Part shown: piece by piece, positions 18,353 through 27,059 of the stretch
How the letters are laid out: the number at the start of each line of letters is the position of its first letter
Numbering within the stretch: the stretch's first letter is position 1
From: Hydrogenophaga pseudoflava NBRC 102511
Lineage (GTDB): Bacteria > Pseudomonadota > Gammaproteobacteria > Burkholderiales > Burkholderiaceae_C
Assembly: GCF_001592285.1 (NCBI RefSeq)
Contig: NZ_BCWQ01000001.1
Location: 496,001-560,000 of the forward strand
Reading direction: 5' to 3'
DNA: 64,000 nucleotides
The notes under the pieces: model-generated
The model's database searches: none
Told to the model about the DNA's origin: nothing
The model's input: only the letters and a program-made list of their open reading frames with translations
Program-made: the position numbers and the translations under genes

Positions 18353-18823
18353 ATGGCCGCAAGCACCTCCCCCAAAACCCTGCCGCAGGGCTGCACCAAC
18401 CTCAAGCTGCGCCAGTTCATGCGCCGCGTGAGCCAGTTCTACGACGCCGAGATGGCGCAGGTGGGGCTCAAGACCACGCAGTACTCGCTGCTGTCCTACG
18501 TCGACAAGCTCGGGCCGGTGCGCCCCGGCGAACTGGCGGAGGGCCTGAAGATGGACGCCTCCACGCTCACGCGCAACCTCAAGCCGCTCGTGGATGCAGG
18601 CTGGGTGGTGGTGGAGGCCGGCGAGGACGCGCGCAGCCGACGGGTGAGCCTCACCCCCGCCGGCCGCGAGAAGCGGGCCGAGGCCAAGCGGCGCTGGAAG
18701 GTGGCCCAGACGGGCATCAACCGCCTGCTCGGCGAGGACCAGGTGGTCGCGCTGCACGCGCTGATCGACGCGTCGATGGACAAGCTTGCGCCCGAAGCGG
18801 CCGGGGGCGAAGGTGATGAGTGA
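18353..18823 (+). CDS. MarR family transcriptional regulator
   Basis: Winged-helix regulator of 156 residues. The recognition part LKMDASTLTRNLKPLVDAGWV and the wing EDARSRRVSLTPAG are typical. Its gene overlaps the MATE exporter by eight bases, so it likely regulates that exporter and the divergent thioesterase in answer to a small, perhaps aromatic, ligand. The ligand is not predictable from sequence. Confidence 0.88.
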   Translation: MAASTSPKTLPQGCTNLKLRQFMRRVSQFYDAEMAQVGLKTTQYSLLSYVDKLGPVRPGELAEGLKMDASTLTRNLKPLVDAGWVVVEAGEDARSRRVSLTPAGREKRAEAKRRWKVAQTGINRLLGEDQVVALHALIDASMDKLAPEAAGGEGDE

Positions 18824-20177
18824 GCCCGGCGCGGCCGCGCCCAACCCCTTGCTGACCGCGCCCATCCTGCCGACGCTGCTGAGGTTCGCGCTGCCCAACA
18901 TGGTGGCGATGCTGGCGACCGCGCTGGCAGCGATCGCCGAAACCGCCTACGTCGGCCGCTTCGGTTCACCCGCCTTGGCCGGCATGGCGCTGGTGTTTCC
19001 CTTCGTGATGTTCCAGATGATGCTGTCGGCCGGGGCCATGGGCGGTGGCGTGTCCTCGGCGGTGAGCCGCGCGCTCGGCGCGGGCGATGCCGGGCGGGCC
19101 AACGCGCTGGCGGTGCACGCGGTGTGGATCGCGCTGGCCGCCGGTGTCGTGTACACGGTGGCCATGCTCACGCTCGGCGAAGCCCTGCTGTCGGCGCTGG
19201 GAGGGCAGGGCGAGGCGCTGGCGCAGGCCATGGCCTATGGCAACGTGGCCTTCCTGGGCTCGGTGTTCGTCTGGCTGGTGAACACCCTGGCGTCGGTGAT
19301 CCGCGGCGCGGGCAACATGGCCGCGCCCTCGGTCACGCTGTTTGCCGTGGCGCTGTTGCAGGTGGTGCTGGGTGGAGTGCTCGGGCTGGGCTGGGGGCCG
19401 TTCCCGCCGCTGGGCATGGCGGGCGTCGCGGCGGGTGGTGTGGTCGCCTACGGGGCGGGCGCGGCCTGGTTGTGGTGGACTCTCGCTTCGGGCCGGGCGC
19501 GCATATCGCTGAACATGCGCGGCACGCGTTTCGAGCGCGCGCTGTTCGCCGACATCCTGCGCGTCGGCGCGGTGGCCTGCATCTCGCCGCTGCAGACCGT
19601 GCTGACCATCCTCATCCTCACGCGGCTGGTGGCGCAGTTCGGCACCGACGCGCTGGCCGGCTACGGCATCGGCACGCGGCTCGAATTCCTGCTGGTGCCG
19701 GTCGCGTTCGCCGTGGGCGTGGCATCGGTGCCGCTGGTGGGCATGGCGATCGGCGCCGGCCAGGTGGCCCGGGCGCGGCGCGCGGCCTGGACGGCGGCCG
19801 CTCTGGCGACGGTGATCCTGGGCGGGCTGGGCCTGATCGTGACGCTGGCGCCCGACCTCTGGACCGGCCTGTTCTCGCAGGACCCGGCGGTGCTGGACGC
19901 CGCGGCGGGCTACTTCCGCTGGGCCGGCCCGGTCTACGGCCTGTTCGGCCTGGGCCTGTCGCTGTACTTCTCGTCGCTGGGTGCGGGCAAGGCCGTTGGC
20001 CCGGTGCTGGCGGGCACGCTGCGGCTGGTGATGGTGGCCGGCGGCGGCCTGCTGCTGGCACTGTGGCAGACGCCCACCTGGACCATCTTCGCGCTGCTGT
20101 CGGCGGGCATGGCGGCGTACGGCCTCAGCTCCGTGCTGTTCGTGCGTCTCACCCCTTGGGGCGTCGAGAGATCCTGA
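18816..20177 (+). CDS. MATE family multidrug exporter
   Basis: Inner-membrane antiporter of 453 residues with about twelve hydrophobic segments in two repeated halves. Family words include ETAYVGRFGSPALAGMAL in the first half and GFGL-type loops in the second. The start ATG at 18816 overlaps the end of the MarR gene. It probably exports cationic drugs or metabolites under MarR control. It lies between creC and creD, which are usually adjacent. Confidence 0.9.
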   Translation: MSEPGAAAPNPLLTAPILPTLLRFALPNMVAMLATALAAIAETAYVGRFGSPALAGMALVFPFVMFQMMLSAGAMGGGVSSAVSRALGAGDAGRANALAVHAVWIALAAGVVYTVAMLTLGEALLSALGGQGEALAQAMAYGNVAFLGSVFVWLVNTLASVIRGAGNMAAPSVTLFAVALLQVVLGGVLGLGWGPFPPLGMAGVAAGGVVAYGAGAAWLWWTLASGRARISLNMRGTRFERALFADILRVGAVACISPLQTVLTILILTRLVAQFGTDALAGYGIGTRLEFLLVPVAFAVGVASVPLVGMAIGAGQVARARRAAWTAAALATVILGGLGLIVTLAPDLWTGLFSQDPAVLDAAAGYFRWAGPVYGLFGLGLSLYFSSLGAGKAVGPVLAGTLRLVMVAGGGLLLALWQTPTWTIFALLSAGMAAYGLSSVLFVRLTPWGVERS

Positions 20178-20182
20178 TCCGT

Positions 20183-20198
20183 TTCACATTCGCTTCAC
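20183..20198 (+). promoter_or_regulatory. cre tag (CreB binding site) upstream of creD
   Basis: TTCAC, six bases, TTCAC: an exact match to the known CreB tag. It lies 66 bases before the creD start and five bases after the MATE stop. This supports direct control of creD by the CreBC system encoded 2.5 kb upstream. Confidence 0.85.
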
Positions 20199-20264
20199 AC
20201 AGGCTGCGTGGGCGCCGCACAGCAGATTTCAAGAATCGCTCCATCCCAACACAAGGAGCGAGAA

Positions 20265-21608
20265 GTGAACCGGTTTCCCCTGCTGAGCAAGACCGCCGTC
20301 ATCGGCTTTCTGATGGTCCTGCTGCTGATTCCCCTGGCCATGGTGAGCGACCTGGTCACCGAGCGCACCCAGAACCGCGAACAGGCCACGCGCGAGGTGG
20401 CCCGAGCCCACGCCGGCACACAGACCCTCACCGGCCCCGTGCTGCACGTGCCCTACACCGAGACATTCACCCGCAAGGTGGTGGTCGACGTGGCGCGCAA
20501 CATCGAGCGCGAAGAGACGGTCAAGGAACACCGCGTGGCGACGGTGTTTCCTCAAACCATGGACACACGCAGCCGCCTCACCACCGAGGTGCGCTGGCGC
20601 GGCGTGTTTCCGGTCACGGTCTACAACAGCCGCCACGACAGCGCCGGGCGTTTCGTCTGGGACGGCGTGGCACCGCGAGAGAAGGGCGGCCAGATCGCGC
20701 TGGGCCGGCCCTGGCTGAACTTCGGCGTGAGCGACCTGCGCGGCCTGCAAGGCCAGCCCGAACTGAAGCTCGCAGGCCAGACCCTGACCATCAGCGCAGC
20801 GCCGGCCGATGCGGACCTGCCGCTGCCCCTGGCCGCCGCTCTTGGGGCCGACCTGCTGCAGCCCGGCGCCGCGCTGGACTTCACCCTGGGCATGGACCTG
20901 GCCGGCACGGGGCAGATCGGCTTCGTGCCGCTGGCGGATGACAACAAACTCAGCCTGGTCTCGGCCTGGCCGCACCCCACCTTCGGCGGCGACTTCCTGC
21001 CGCGCCAGCGCACGGTGAACGTCGACGGCTTCGAGGCGCAATGGAGCGTGCCCGCGCTCTCCACCCAGGCGCAGCAGCAGTTCCTGTCGCAGGGCAAGGA
21101 GCGCGTGGCGCTGGACAGCTTCTCGGTCTCGCTGGGCAACCCGGTCGACGTCTACCGCCTGACCGAGCGCGCCACCAAGTACGGCCTGATGTTCATCGTG
21201 CTCACCTTCGCCGCCTTCTTCGTGCTGGAGATGGTCAAGCGCTGGCGCATCCACCCCATGCAGTACCTGATGATCGGCGCGGCCCTGGTGCTGTTCTTCC
21301 TGCTGCTGCTCTCGCTGTCTGAACAGCTGGGTTTCTTCGTCGCCTACCTGGCCGCCAGCGCCGGCTGCATCGCGCTGCTGACCCACTACCTGCGCCACGT
21401 GCTGGGCGGCTGGCGCCCGGCGCTGGGCATCAGCGGCCTGCTGGTGGCGCTCTACGGCGTGCTCTACGGCATCCTGCAGTCGGAGGACAACGCGCTGATG
21501 ATGGGCTCGCTGCTGCTGTTCGGCGTGCTGGCCGCGGTCATGGTCGCCACCCGCAGGATCGACTGGTACAACGTGATGGGCAGCCGCGAGCAGGCCACCC
21601 ATGCGTGA
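20265..21608 (+). CDS. creD: Cell envelope integrity protein CreD
   Basis: Inner-membrane protein of 447 residues. One N-terminal membrane segment is followed by a large periplasmic domain of about 270 residues and a cluster of about five membrane segments at the end, the standard CreD plan. The start is a GTG at 20265 because AAGGAG sits six bases upstream and the protein begins there with NRFPLLSKT. CreD expression affects envelope stability and beta-lactam or colicin tolerance in other bacteria. A cre tag precedes it. Confidence 0.9.
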   Translation: MNRFPLLSKTAVIGFLMVLLLIPLAMVSDLVTERTQNREQATREVARAHAGTQTLTGPVLHVPYTETFTRKVVVDVARNIEREETVKEHRVATVFPQTMDTRSRLTTEVRWRGVFPVTVYNSRHDSAGRFVWDGVAPREKGGQIALGRPWLNFGVSDLRGLQGQPELKLAGQTLTISAAPADADLPLPLAAALGADLLQPGAALDFTLGMDLAGTGQIGFVPLADDNKLSLVSAWPHPTFGGDFLPRQRTVNVDGFEAQWSVPALSTQAQQQFLSQGKERVALDSFSVSLGNPVDVYRLTERATKYGLMFIVLTFAAFFVLEMVKRWRIHPMQYLMIGAALVLFFLLLLSLSEQLGFFVAYLAASAGCIALLTHYLRHVLGGWRPALGISGLLVALYGVLYGILQSEDNALMMGSLLLFGVLAAVMVATRRIDWYNVMGSREQATHA

Positions 21609-21681
21609 CGACACCGGCAGGGTCCGGCGACGGGCCGCGATGGTGCTGCTGGCCGGCGCCTGGCTCGGGCGCCGCCTGGCC

Positions 21682-22179
21682 TCACTCCAGCGGCAGCGCG
21701 CCCGTGCACTTGAGCTCGTTCAGGCAGATGCTCGAGCGCACGCCGCTGACGCCAGGCTGCTGCGCCAGCGTGCCGAGCAGGAAGTCGGACAGGCCCTTGA
21801 GATCGTGTGCGACCACCTTGCAGACGTAGTCGAAGTCGCCGGTCACCGCGTAGCACTCCAGCACCTGCGGCATCTTGCCGACGGTGCGCTGGAACTTCAG
21901 CACCTCCTTGTGCTGTCCGCGCTCCATCGAGATGTGCACGAAGGCGGTCACGCCCAGGCCCAGGCGGTCGGCGTCCAGACGCGCTTCGTAGCGGCGGATC
22001 ACGCCCATGGCCTCCAGCCGGCGGTGGCGCCGGTTGCACTGCGCCGGTGACAGGTGCACCAGGCCGGCCAGTTCCTGGTTGCTGATGCGGCCGTTGGCCT
22101 GCAGCGCGGCCAGGATGCGCCGGTCCAGACGGTCGAGGGTGGCGGCGTGCAAGGAATCCTTGGCGATGTCTTCGTTCAT
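21682..22179 (-). CDS. Lrp/AsnC family transcriptional regulator
   Basis: Regulator of 165 residues with an N-terminal helix-turn-helix (LDRRILAALQANGRISNQELAGLV) and a C-terminal RAM amino-acid-sensing domain (ECYAVTGDFDYVCKVVA). The ATG at 22179 is chosen because the longer frame upstream is not protein-like. It is divergent from phhBA across 117 bases, so it likely senses phenylalanine or tyrosine and controls phenylalanine hydroxylation. The link is positional. Confidence 0.9.
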   Translation of the reverse strand: MNEDIAKDSLHAATLDRLDRRILAALQANGRISNQELAGLVHLSPAQCNRRHRRLEAMGVIRRYEARLDADRLGLGVTAFVHISMERGQHKEVLKFQRTVGKMPQVLECYAVTGDFDYVCKVVAHDLKGLSDFLLGTLAQQPGVSGVRSSICLNELKCTGALPLE

Positions 22180-22296
22180 GAAAGGGTCTCTCGTGAAAGC
22201 GGGTGATCGTGGGCACAAACGAGAGCAAATTGTCCGACAGACGGCGCAAACTGCACAGCCCATGGGCCCTGCAGAGCCCCATCACAAGGAGACACC

Positions 22297-22605
22297 ATGA
22301 CACCGCTGGACGCCGAGTCCCTGAAGCACCACCTTGCCGGCCTGCCCGGCTGGACCCACCACCCCGAGCGCGGCGCGATCTCGCGCAGCTTCCGCTTCGC
22401 CAACTTCGCCGAGGCCTTCGGCTTCATGGCCCAGATGGCGGCGGTGTCGGAGCGGCTGGACCACCACCCCGAGTGGTTCAACGTCTACAACCGCGTCGAC
22501 ATCACGCTCACCACGCACGACGCCGATGGCCTGTCCGAGCGCGACATCACCTGGGCCAAGGCCGCCGACGGCGCCTACGCCGCATTCCAGCGCAACGGAG
22601 GCTGA
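22297..22605 (+). CDS. phhB: Pterin-4a-carbinolamine dehydratase
   Basis: Small cytosolic enzyme of 102 residues that dehydrates 4a-hydroxytetrahydropterin, recycling the cofactor of phenylalanine hydroxylase. The family motif is seen in ERLDHHPEWFNVYNRVDITLTTHDADG, with the catalytic His pair. An AGGAG lies eight bases before the ATG. It is followed after one base by phhA, giving the pairing known from Pseudomonas and Ralstonia. Confidence 0.94.
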   Translation: MTPLDAESLKHHLAGLPGWTHHPERGAISRSFRFANFAEAFGFMAQMAAVSERLDHHPEWFNVYNRVDITLTTHDADGLSERDITWAKAADGAYAAFQRNGG

Positions 22606-22606
22606 G

Positions 22607-23500
22607 ATGCTGGCCGAACCCGTTGCCGCCAAACACGGCCTGGCCGCCGGCGAGGCCGGCCGCCCCGCCAACGCCGACTGGACCATCGACCAGGGCTGGG
22701 AGCACTACAGCGCCGCCGAACACGCGACCTGGAAGACGCTGTTCGAACGGCAGACGAAGCTGTTGCCTGGCCGGGCCTGCGACGAATTCGTGCAGGGCAT
22801 GAAGGACCTGCCCATCGGCGCGGACCAGATCCCCGATTTCCGGCGCCTGTCGGACGTGCTGATGAAACGCACCGGCTGGCAGGTGGTGGCGGTGCCGGGC
22901 CTGGTGCCCGACGACGTGTTCTTCGAGCACCTGGCCAACCGCCGTTTTCCGGCGGGCCACTTCATCCGCAAGCCGCACGAGCTGGACTACCTCGAAGAGC
23001 CCGACGTGTTCCACGACGTGTTCGGTCATGTGCCCATGCTCATGAACCCGGCCATCGCCGACTTCATCCAGGCCTACGGGCAGGGTGGCCTGCGCGCGCA
23101 GCAGCTGGGCTGCCTGCCGCAGTTGGCGCGGGTCTACTGGTACACCATCGAGTTCGGGCTGGTGCAGCAGCGCGATGGCCTGCGCATCTACGGCGCGGGC
23201 ATCGCCTCGTCGTTCACCGAATCGGTGTTCTGCCTCGACAGCCCCTCGCCCAACCGCGTGCGGTTCGATCTGGAGCGCGTGATGCGAACGCACTACCGCA
23301 TCGACGATTTCCAGGAGAGCTACTTCGTGATCCGCGATCTCGACGAGTTGCTGGACTTCACCCGCGTCGACTTCGCGCCGCTGTACCAGCGCGCCCTGAA
23401 CGCCCGCGAACTGCAGCCCGGCGATCTGCTGCCGGACGACGTGCTGTTCCAGCGCGGCGATGGCAGCTACCACCGCGCGCGGAACACGGTCACGGGCTGA
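22607..23500 (+). CDS. phhA: Phenylalanine 4-monooxygenase
   Basis: Non-haem iron hydroxylase of 297 residues that converts L-phenylalanine to L-tyrosine with tetrahydropterin and oxygen. The iron ligands are visible as the two His of FHDVFGHVP and the Glu of YTIEFGL. Length matches bacterial single-domain enzymes. It follows phhB with one base between and ends exactly where the convergent ribB-type gene ends. Confidence 0.95.
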   Translation: MLAEPVAAKHGLAAGEAGRPANADWTIDQGWEHYSAAEHATWKTLFERQTKLLPGRACDEFVQGMKDLPIGADQIPDFRRLSDVLMKRTGWQVVAVPGLVPDDVFFEHLANRRFPAGHFIRKPHELDYLEEPDVFHDVFGHVPMLMNPAIADFIQAYGQGGLRAQQLGCLPQLARVYWYTIEFGLVQQRDGLRIYGAGIASSFTESVFCLDSPSPNRVRFDLERVMRTHYRIDDFQESYFVIRDLDELLDFTRVDFAPLYQRALNARELQPGDLLPDDVLFQRGDGSYHRARNTVTG

Positions 23501-24610
23501 TCAGGCCGGGGACACGAAGGCTTCGGCCACCAGACCGTAGGCGCCCATGCTCGGGAAGCGGCGCGGGTTGCCCAGCACCTTCATGCGCGAGATGCCCAGG
23601 TCGCGCAGGATCTGGGCGCCCAGGCCGTAGGTGCGCAGGTCGGCGTCGTTGCCGGGTTCGCTGCGCTGCTTGGCGGCGCGCGGCTGGCTGGCCGCGGCGA
23701 TCAGGTCCTCGGACGACTCCGTGGGGTTGAGCAGCAGGGCCACGCCCCTGCCCTCGGCCTTGATCGCGCCCAGCGCGGCCTGCAGCGGCCAGGAGTGCGG
23801 GCTGCTGGCGGTGTCGAGCCAGTCCATCAGCGACAGCGGCTCGTGCACGCGCACCATCACCTGCTCGTCGGCGGTCCACTGGCCGTAAGTCAGCGCCAGG
23901 TGGGCGCCGCCGAACTCGTCCTGGTAGGTGTGCAGGTCGAACTCGCCGTAGGGCGTGGCCACCGGGCGCACCGCCACCTGGCGGACCAGGCGCTCGTTCT
24001 GGCTGCGGTAGCGGATCAGGTCGGCAATCGAGCCGAGCTTGATGCCGTGCTGCTTGGCGAACTCCACCAGGTCGGGCAGACGGGCCATGGTGCCGTCGTC
24101 CTTCATGATTTCGCAGATCACGGCCGCCGGCTGCAGGCCGGCGAGCGCAGCGAGGTCGCAGCCCGCCTCGGTGTGCCCGGCGCGCATCAGCACGCCACCG
24201 GCGGCGGCGCGCAGCGGGAACACATGGCCCGGCTGCACCAGGTCGGTGGGCGCGCTTTCCTTCGCCACGGCCACCTGGATGGTGCGCGCGCGGTCGGCGG
24301 CCGAGATGCCGGTGTCGACGCCGGTGGCGGCTTCAATCGACACGGTGAACGCGGTGCTGTGCTTGGTGCCGTTGCGCGAGGCCATGGGCGGCAGCTGCAG
24401 GAAGTCGCAGCGCTCGGCGGTCAGGGTCAGGCAGATCAGGCCGCGGCAGAAGCGGGCCATGAAGTTGATGGCCTCGGGCGTGATCTTGTCGGCGGCGATG
24501 ATCACATCGCCTTCGTTTTCGCGGTTCTCGTCGTCGACGAGCACGACCATGCGGCCGGCCGCGATGTCGGCCACGAGTTCGGGGATGGGGGCGAGCTGGA
24601 ATTCGGACAT
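23501..24610 (-). CDS. ribB: 3,4-dihydroxy-2-butanone 4-phosphate synthase with degenerate GTP cyclohydrolase II-like domain
   Basis: Riboflavin pathway enzyme of 369 residues. Residues 1-205 are a full RibB domain (VDDENRENEGD, ASRNGTKHSTAF, RAGHTEAGCDLA) that makes dihydroxybutanone phosphate from ribulose 5-phosphate. The C-terminal part has the RibA fold outline (RVHEP, LRTYGLGAQILRDLGI) but lacks the zinc-binding Cys cluster of true GTP cyclohydrolase II, so it is probably not active as RibA. Such RibBX-type proteins are known. The gene lies behind an FMN riboswitch, so its product is repressed when flavin is plentiful. It ends flush against phhA. Confidence 0.9.
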   Translation of the reverse strand: MSEFQLAPIPELVADIAAGRMVVLVDDENRENEGDVIIAADKITPEAINFMARFCRGLICLTLTAERCDFLQLPPMASRNGTKHSTAFTVSIEAATGVDTGISAADRARTIQVAVAKESAPTDLVQPGHVFPLRAAAGGVLMRAGHTEAGCDLAALAGLQPAAVICEIMKDDGTMARLPDLVEFAKQHGIKLGSIADLIRYRSQNERLVRQVAVRPVATPYGEFDLHTYQDEFGGAHLALTYGQWTADEQVMVRVHEPLSLMDWLDTASSPHSWPLQAALGAIKAEGRGVALLLNPTESSEDLIAAASQPRAAKQRSEPGNDADLRTYGLGAQILRDLGISRMKVLGNPRRFPSMGAYGLVAEAFVSPA

Positions 24611-24675
24611 GGCTTCGGTCGTCGGGGTTGAACGGGTTGAACAAACACCGTTCGCAGGGCGCGACAAAGCCAAGG

Positions 24676-24705
24676 CAGCCACGGCGCTGCACGAGCGCGT
24701 GGCTG
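24676..24705 (-). terminator. Expression-platform hairpin of the FMN riboswitch
   Basis: Inverted repeat CAGCCACG/CGTGGCTG, extended by an inner GCGC-rich stem with a five-base loop. It lies between the aptamer and the ribB start and is followed on the minus strand by CCTTGGCTTTG. It is the likely off-state terminator or a ribosome-access switch. Confidence 0.5.
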
Positions 24706-24718
24706 GGATTGGTTGCGT

Positions 24719-24884
24719 GTCTCTTTCATCCGGACTGTGACCGTCGGCCATGGCTTCGGCTTTGCGCGGGCATCGCCTTCCATGTCTGCTGACCCTGCCA
24801 GCATGAGCCAGCAGGCGCTCGCGGGCTCCCTCGGCCGAAGCCTCGGACACCGCCGGTGGGGAGTTTCACCCCGCCCTGAGAACG
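24719..24884 (-). promoter_or_regulatory. FMN riboswitch (RFN element)
   Basis: On the minus strand the block begins TTCTCAGGGCGGGGTGAAAC, continues with CCCCACCGGCGGT, contains AGCCCGCGAGCG and GGTCAGCAG, and closes with ACGGTCACAGTCCGGATG and AAAGAGAC. These are the conserved stems of the FMN aptamer in the right order. It lies 109 bases upstream of the ribB-type gene, so that gene is controlled by flavin mononucleotide. Confidence 0.96.
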
Positions 24885-24920
24885 TCGGAGTGAATTATGC
24901 CCGCGGCTACCATTGCCCGC

Positions 24921-25631
24921 ATGAACCGACTCGACACCGAACACCAGCGACTCTTCGCCTCCGACCCCGATGCCACTGCCGAAGGCCGGCTGCGCCACCT
25001 GGTGCTCGCCCTCAGCGGGCCGGTCGACTGGGCGCCGCTGTCGGCCGTCTGGCGCGGCGTGCAGGCCGACCTGGACCTGCCCGCACCCGCCATCGCGGTT
25101 AACGGCGTGGACGCCTTTGAACTCTGGTTTTCGCTCGCCGACCCGGTGCCAGCCCACACGGCGGCCGCCTTCCTCGACGGCCTGTGCGACCGCTACCTGG
25201 GCGAAGTGGCACCCGCGCGCCGGCGCTGCTGGCCGTCGTCCGACCCCGGACTGCAGGTCGAACCGGCGCGTGTGCCGCAGCTGCAGGCGGAGACCGGCCG
25301 CTGGTCGGCCTTCGTCGCACCCGACCTGGCCGCCGTGTTCGGCGACGACCCCTCGCTCGACATCCCGCCGGGCGACGAGGCCCAGGCCGATCTGCTCTCG
25401 CGCCTGAAGTCCGTCACCCGCGCCGAGTTCCAGATCGCCCTGGCCCGGCTGACACCCGAGCCCTCGCCGTTCCTGCCGGCGGTGCAGCCGCCTGTGCCCA
25501 CGGTCGTGACCCCGGCGGCGGCCAGCACGATCCGCCGCCACGACGACCCGCGCCAGTTCCTGCTGGACGTGATGAACGACCCGTCGGTGGCCATGGAGCT
25601 GCGCATCAAGGCGGCGAAGGCGCTGCTGTGA
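24921..25631 (+). CDS. Protein of unknown function
   Basis: I do not recognise this 236-residue protein. It has no signal peptide or membrane segment. The first 150 residues are a compact, Trp- and Pro-containing part (VDWAPLSAVWRGVQADLDLPAPAI, then FELWFSLADP). A Pro-rich linker near residues 180-200 leads to a short, charged C-terminal motif (HDDPRQFLLDVMNDPSVAMEL) that looks like a conserved helical tail. An alternative ATG at 24897 would add eight residues. It is divergent from the FMN-riboswitch gene, and the VOC-HD gene starts ten bases after its stop, so the two are likely co-transcribed. Confidence 0.7.
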   Translation: MNRLDTEHQRLFASDPDATAEGRLRHLVLALSGPVDWAPLSAVWRGVQADLDLPAPAIAVNGVDAFELWFSLADPVPAHTAAAFLDGLCDRYLGEVAPARRRCWPSSDPGLQVEPARVPQLQAETGRWSAFVAPDLAAVFGDDPSLDIPPGDEAQADLLSRLKSVTRAEFQIALARLTPEPSPFLPAVQPPVPTVVTPAAASTIRRHDDPRQFLLDVMNDPSVAMELRIKAAKALL

Positions 25632-25641
25632 AGTGCCCGCG

Positions 25642-26934
25642 ATGACGCTGGCTGTTGACCACCTCTTCCTGCTCATCGAACCCGACGGCCCCGAGATCGA
25701 GGCCCTCCGGCATCTCGGCCTGACCGAGACCTACCGCCGTGCGCACCCCGGGCAGGGCACAGCCAACGCCTGTTTCGCCTTCGACAACCTCTACCTCGAA
25801 CTGCTCTGGCTCACCAGCGAACCCGAGGCGCGCAGCGCGCCCGTCGCTCGCACGCGCCTGTGGGAGCGCAGCCGCTGGAAACAGGAACGCGTCTGCCCGT
25901 TCGGCATCGCGGTGCGTGGCGACCTGGCGGGCGCGGGCGTTTCGACCTGGGACTACCGCCCGCCCTACCTGCCCGAGGGCATGGGCATTGCGGTGGCCTG
26001 CGCCAGCGACGACCCGGCGTTGCCGATGGTGTTCGTCTCGCCAGGACACCAGAACCCCGCCAATTGGCCGGAGGTGCAGCGGGGTCAACTGCAAAGGGCC
26101 GCCGGGTTTGGCAACGTGCTGTCGGTTGAATTCGGTGTTCCCGCGCACGCGGCGTCAGCGCCGCTGCTGCGCGCCCTGGACGGCGCTCATCCGCCCACGA
26201 GCGTGGTGGCGCGCCGCGACGACCGCCACCACCTGCGGCTCGCGCTGGCCGATGCACAAGGGCGGCACACCCACACGCTGGACCTGGCCTCCACCGCCCT
26301 GGGTGCATGGCGCGTGTCGCTGATCGACGAACACCTGCCCGTACGCTCCTGGCAACGCGCCTGGGCGGTCCTGGGCCTGAGCGCGCCCGAGGGCCTGATG
26401 CCGCGTCTGCTGGGTGCCTGGGCCGAGCCGCAGCGCCACTACCACTCGCAGCAGCACCTGCACGAATGCCTGGCCCTGCTGGAACCGGCGCTGGACCTGG
26501 CGCAACACCCCGGCGAGGTCGAGCTGGCCCTCTGGTTCCACGACGCGGTCTACGACCCGCAGGGAAAGGGCAACGAAGCCCGCAGCGCCGACTGGGCTTG
26601 CGAAGCGCTCGCACAGGCCGGTGCAAGCCACGAGGTGCAGCAGCGGGTGCACGCGCTGATCATGGCCACCTGCCACGATGCCGAGCCCGTGGGCGACGAC
26701 GCGCGGCTGCTGGTCGACATCGACCTCGCGATCCTGGGCGCCGACCCGGCGCGGTTTGCCGAGTACGACGCGCAGGTGCGCGCCGAGTACCGCTGGGTGC
26801 CGGGCTGGCTGTACCGGCGCAAGCGCAGGGAGGTGCTGGCGGGGTTTCTGGCGCGGCCGGCGATCTACGGCACCGAGCGGTTTCGGGAACGCTTCGAGGG
26901 GCGGGCACGGGAGAATATGAGGGGTTCGGGGTAG
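25642..26934 (+). CDS. VOC-like domain fused to HD-superfamily phosphohydrolase
   Basis: Protein of 430 residues made of two parts usually found in separate proteins. Residues 1-215 resemble a glyoxalase/VOC-type fold (MTLAVDHLFLLIEPDGPEIE, NACFAFDNLYLELLWL, paired repeats). Residues 230-420 match the predicted metal-dependent HD phosphohydrolases of the COG4339 type, with HYHSQQHLHECL, LALWFHDAVYDPQGKGNEARSA and the later HALIMATCHDAE and DIDLAILG, which supply the metal-binding His and Asp residues. The frame is continuous and coding throughout. Either this is a genuine fusion or a stop codon between two genes has been lost. The substrate is unknown. Confidence 0.75.
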   Translation: MTLAVDHLFLLIEPDGPEIEALRHLGLTETYRRAHPGQGTANACFAFDNLYLELLWLTSEPEARSAPVARTRLWERSRWKQERVCPFGIAVRGDLAGAGVSTWDYRPPYLPEGMGIAVACASDDPALPMVFVSPGHQNPANWPEVQRGQLQRAAGFGNVLSVEFGVPAHAASAPLLRALDGAHPPTSVVARRDDRHHLRLALADAQGRHTHTLDLASTALGAWRVSLIDEHLPVRSWQRAWAVLGLSAPEGLMPRLLGAWAEPQRHYHSQQHLHECLALLEPALDLAQHPGEVELALWFHDAVYDPQGKGNEARSADWACEALAQAGASHEVQQRVHALIMATCHDAEPVGDDARLLVDIDLAILGADPARFAEYDAQVRAEYRWVPGWLYRRKRREVLAGFLARPAIYGTERFRERFEGRARENMRGSG

Positions 26935-26960
26935 GGCGGCTGGCCGGTTGCGCCCCTTTT
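26934..26960 (+). terminator. Weak terminator after the VOC-HD gene
   Basis: GGGCG pairs with CGCCC across a loop of twelve bases containing GGCC, and the stem is followed by CTTTTC. It begins at the last base of the stop codon. The stem is short, so this is tentative. Confidence 0.35.
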
Positions 26961-27059
26961 CTGCCAGATAGCCGTTCACGACGTGAGTCATTCGCTCATC
27001 GAAACGCGGACGGACCGAGGTCTCAGTGGACGGTCGCTGTGTCGGTGCCGTTCGCCGGT

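Noticed and set aside
21654-21673. GGCGCC inverted repeat between creD and the Lrp gene as terminator
   Set aside because: Only six base pairs and no T run in either direction.
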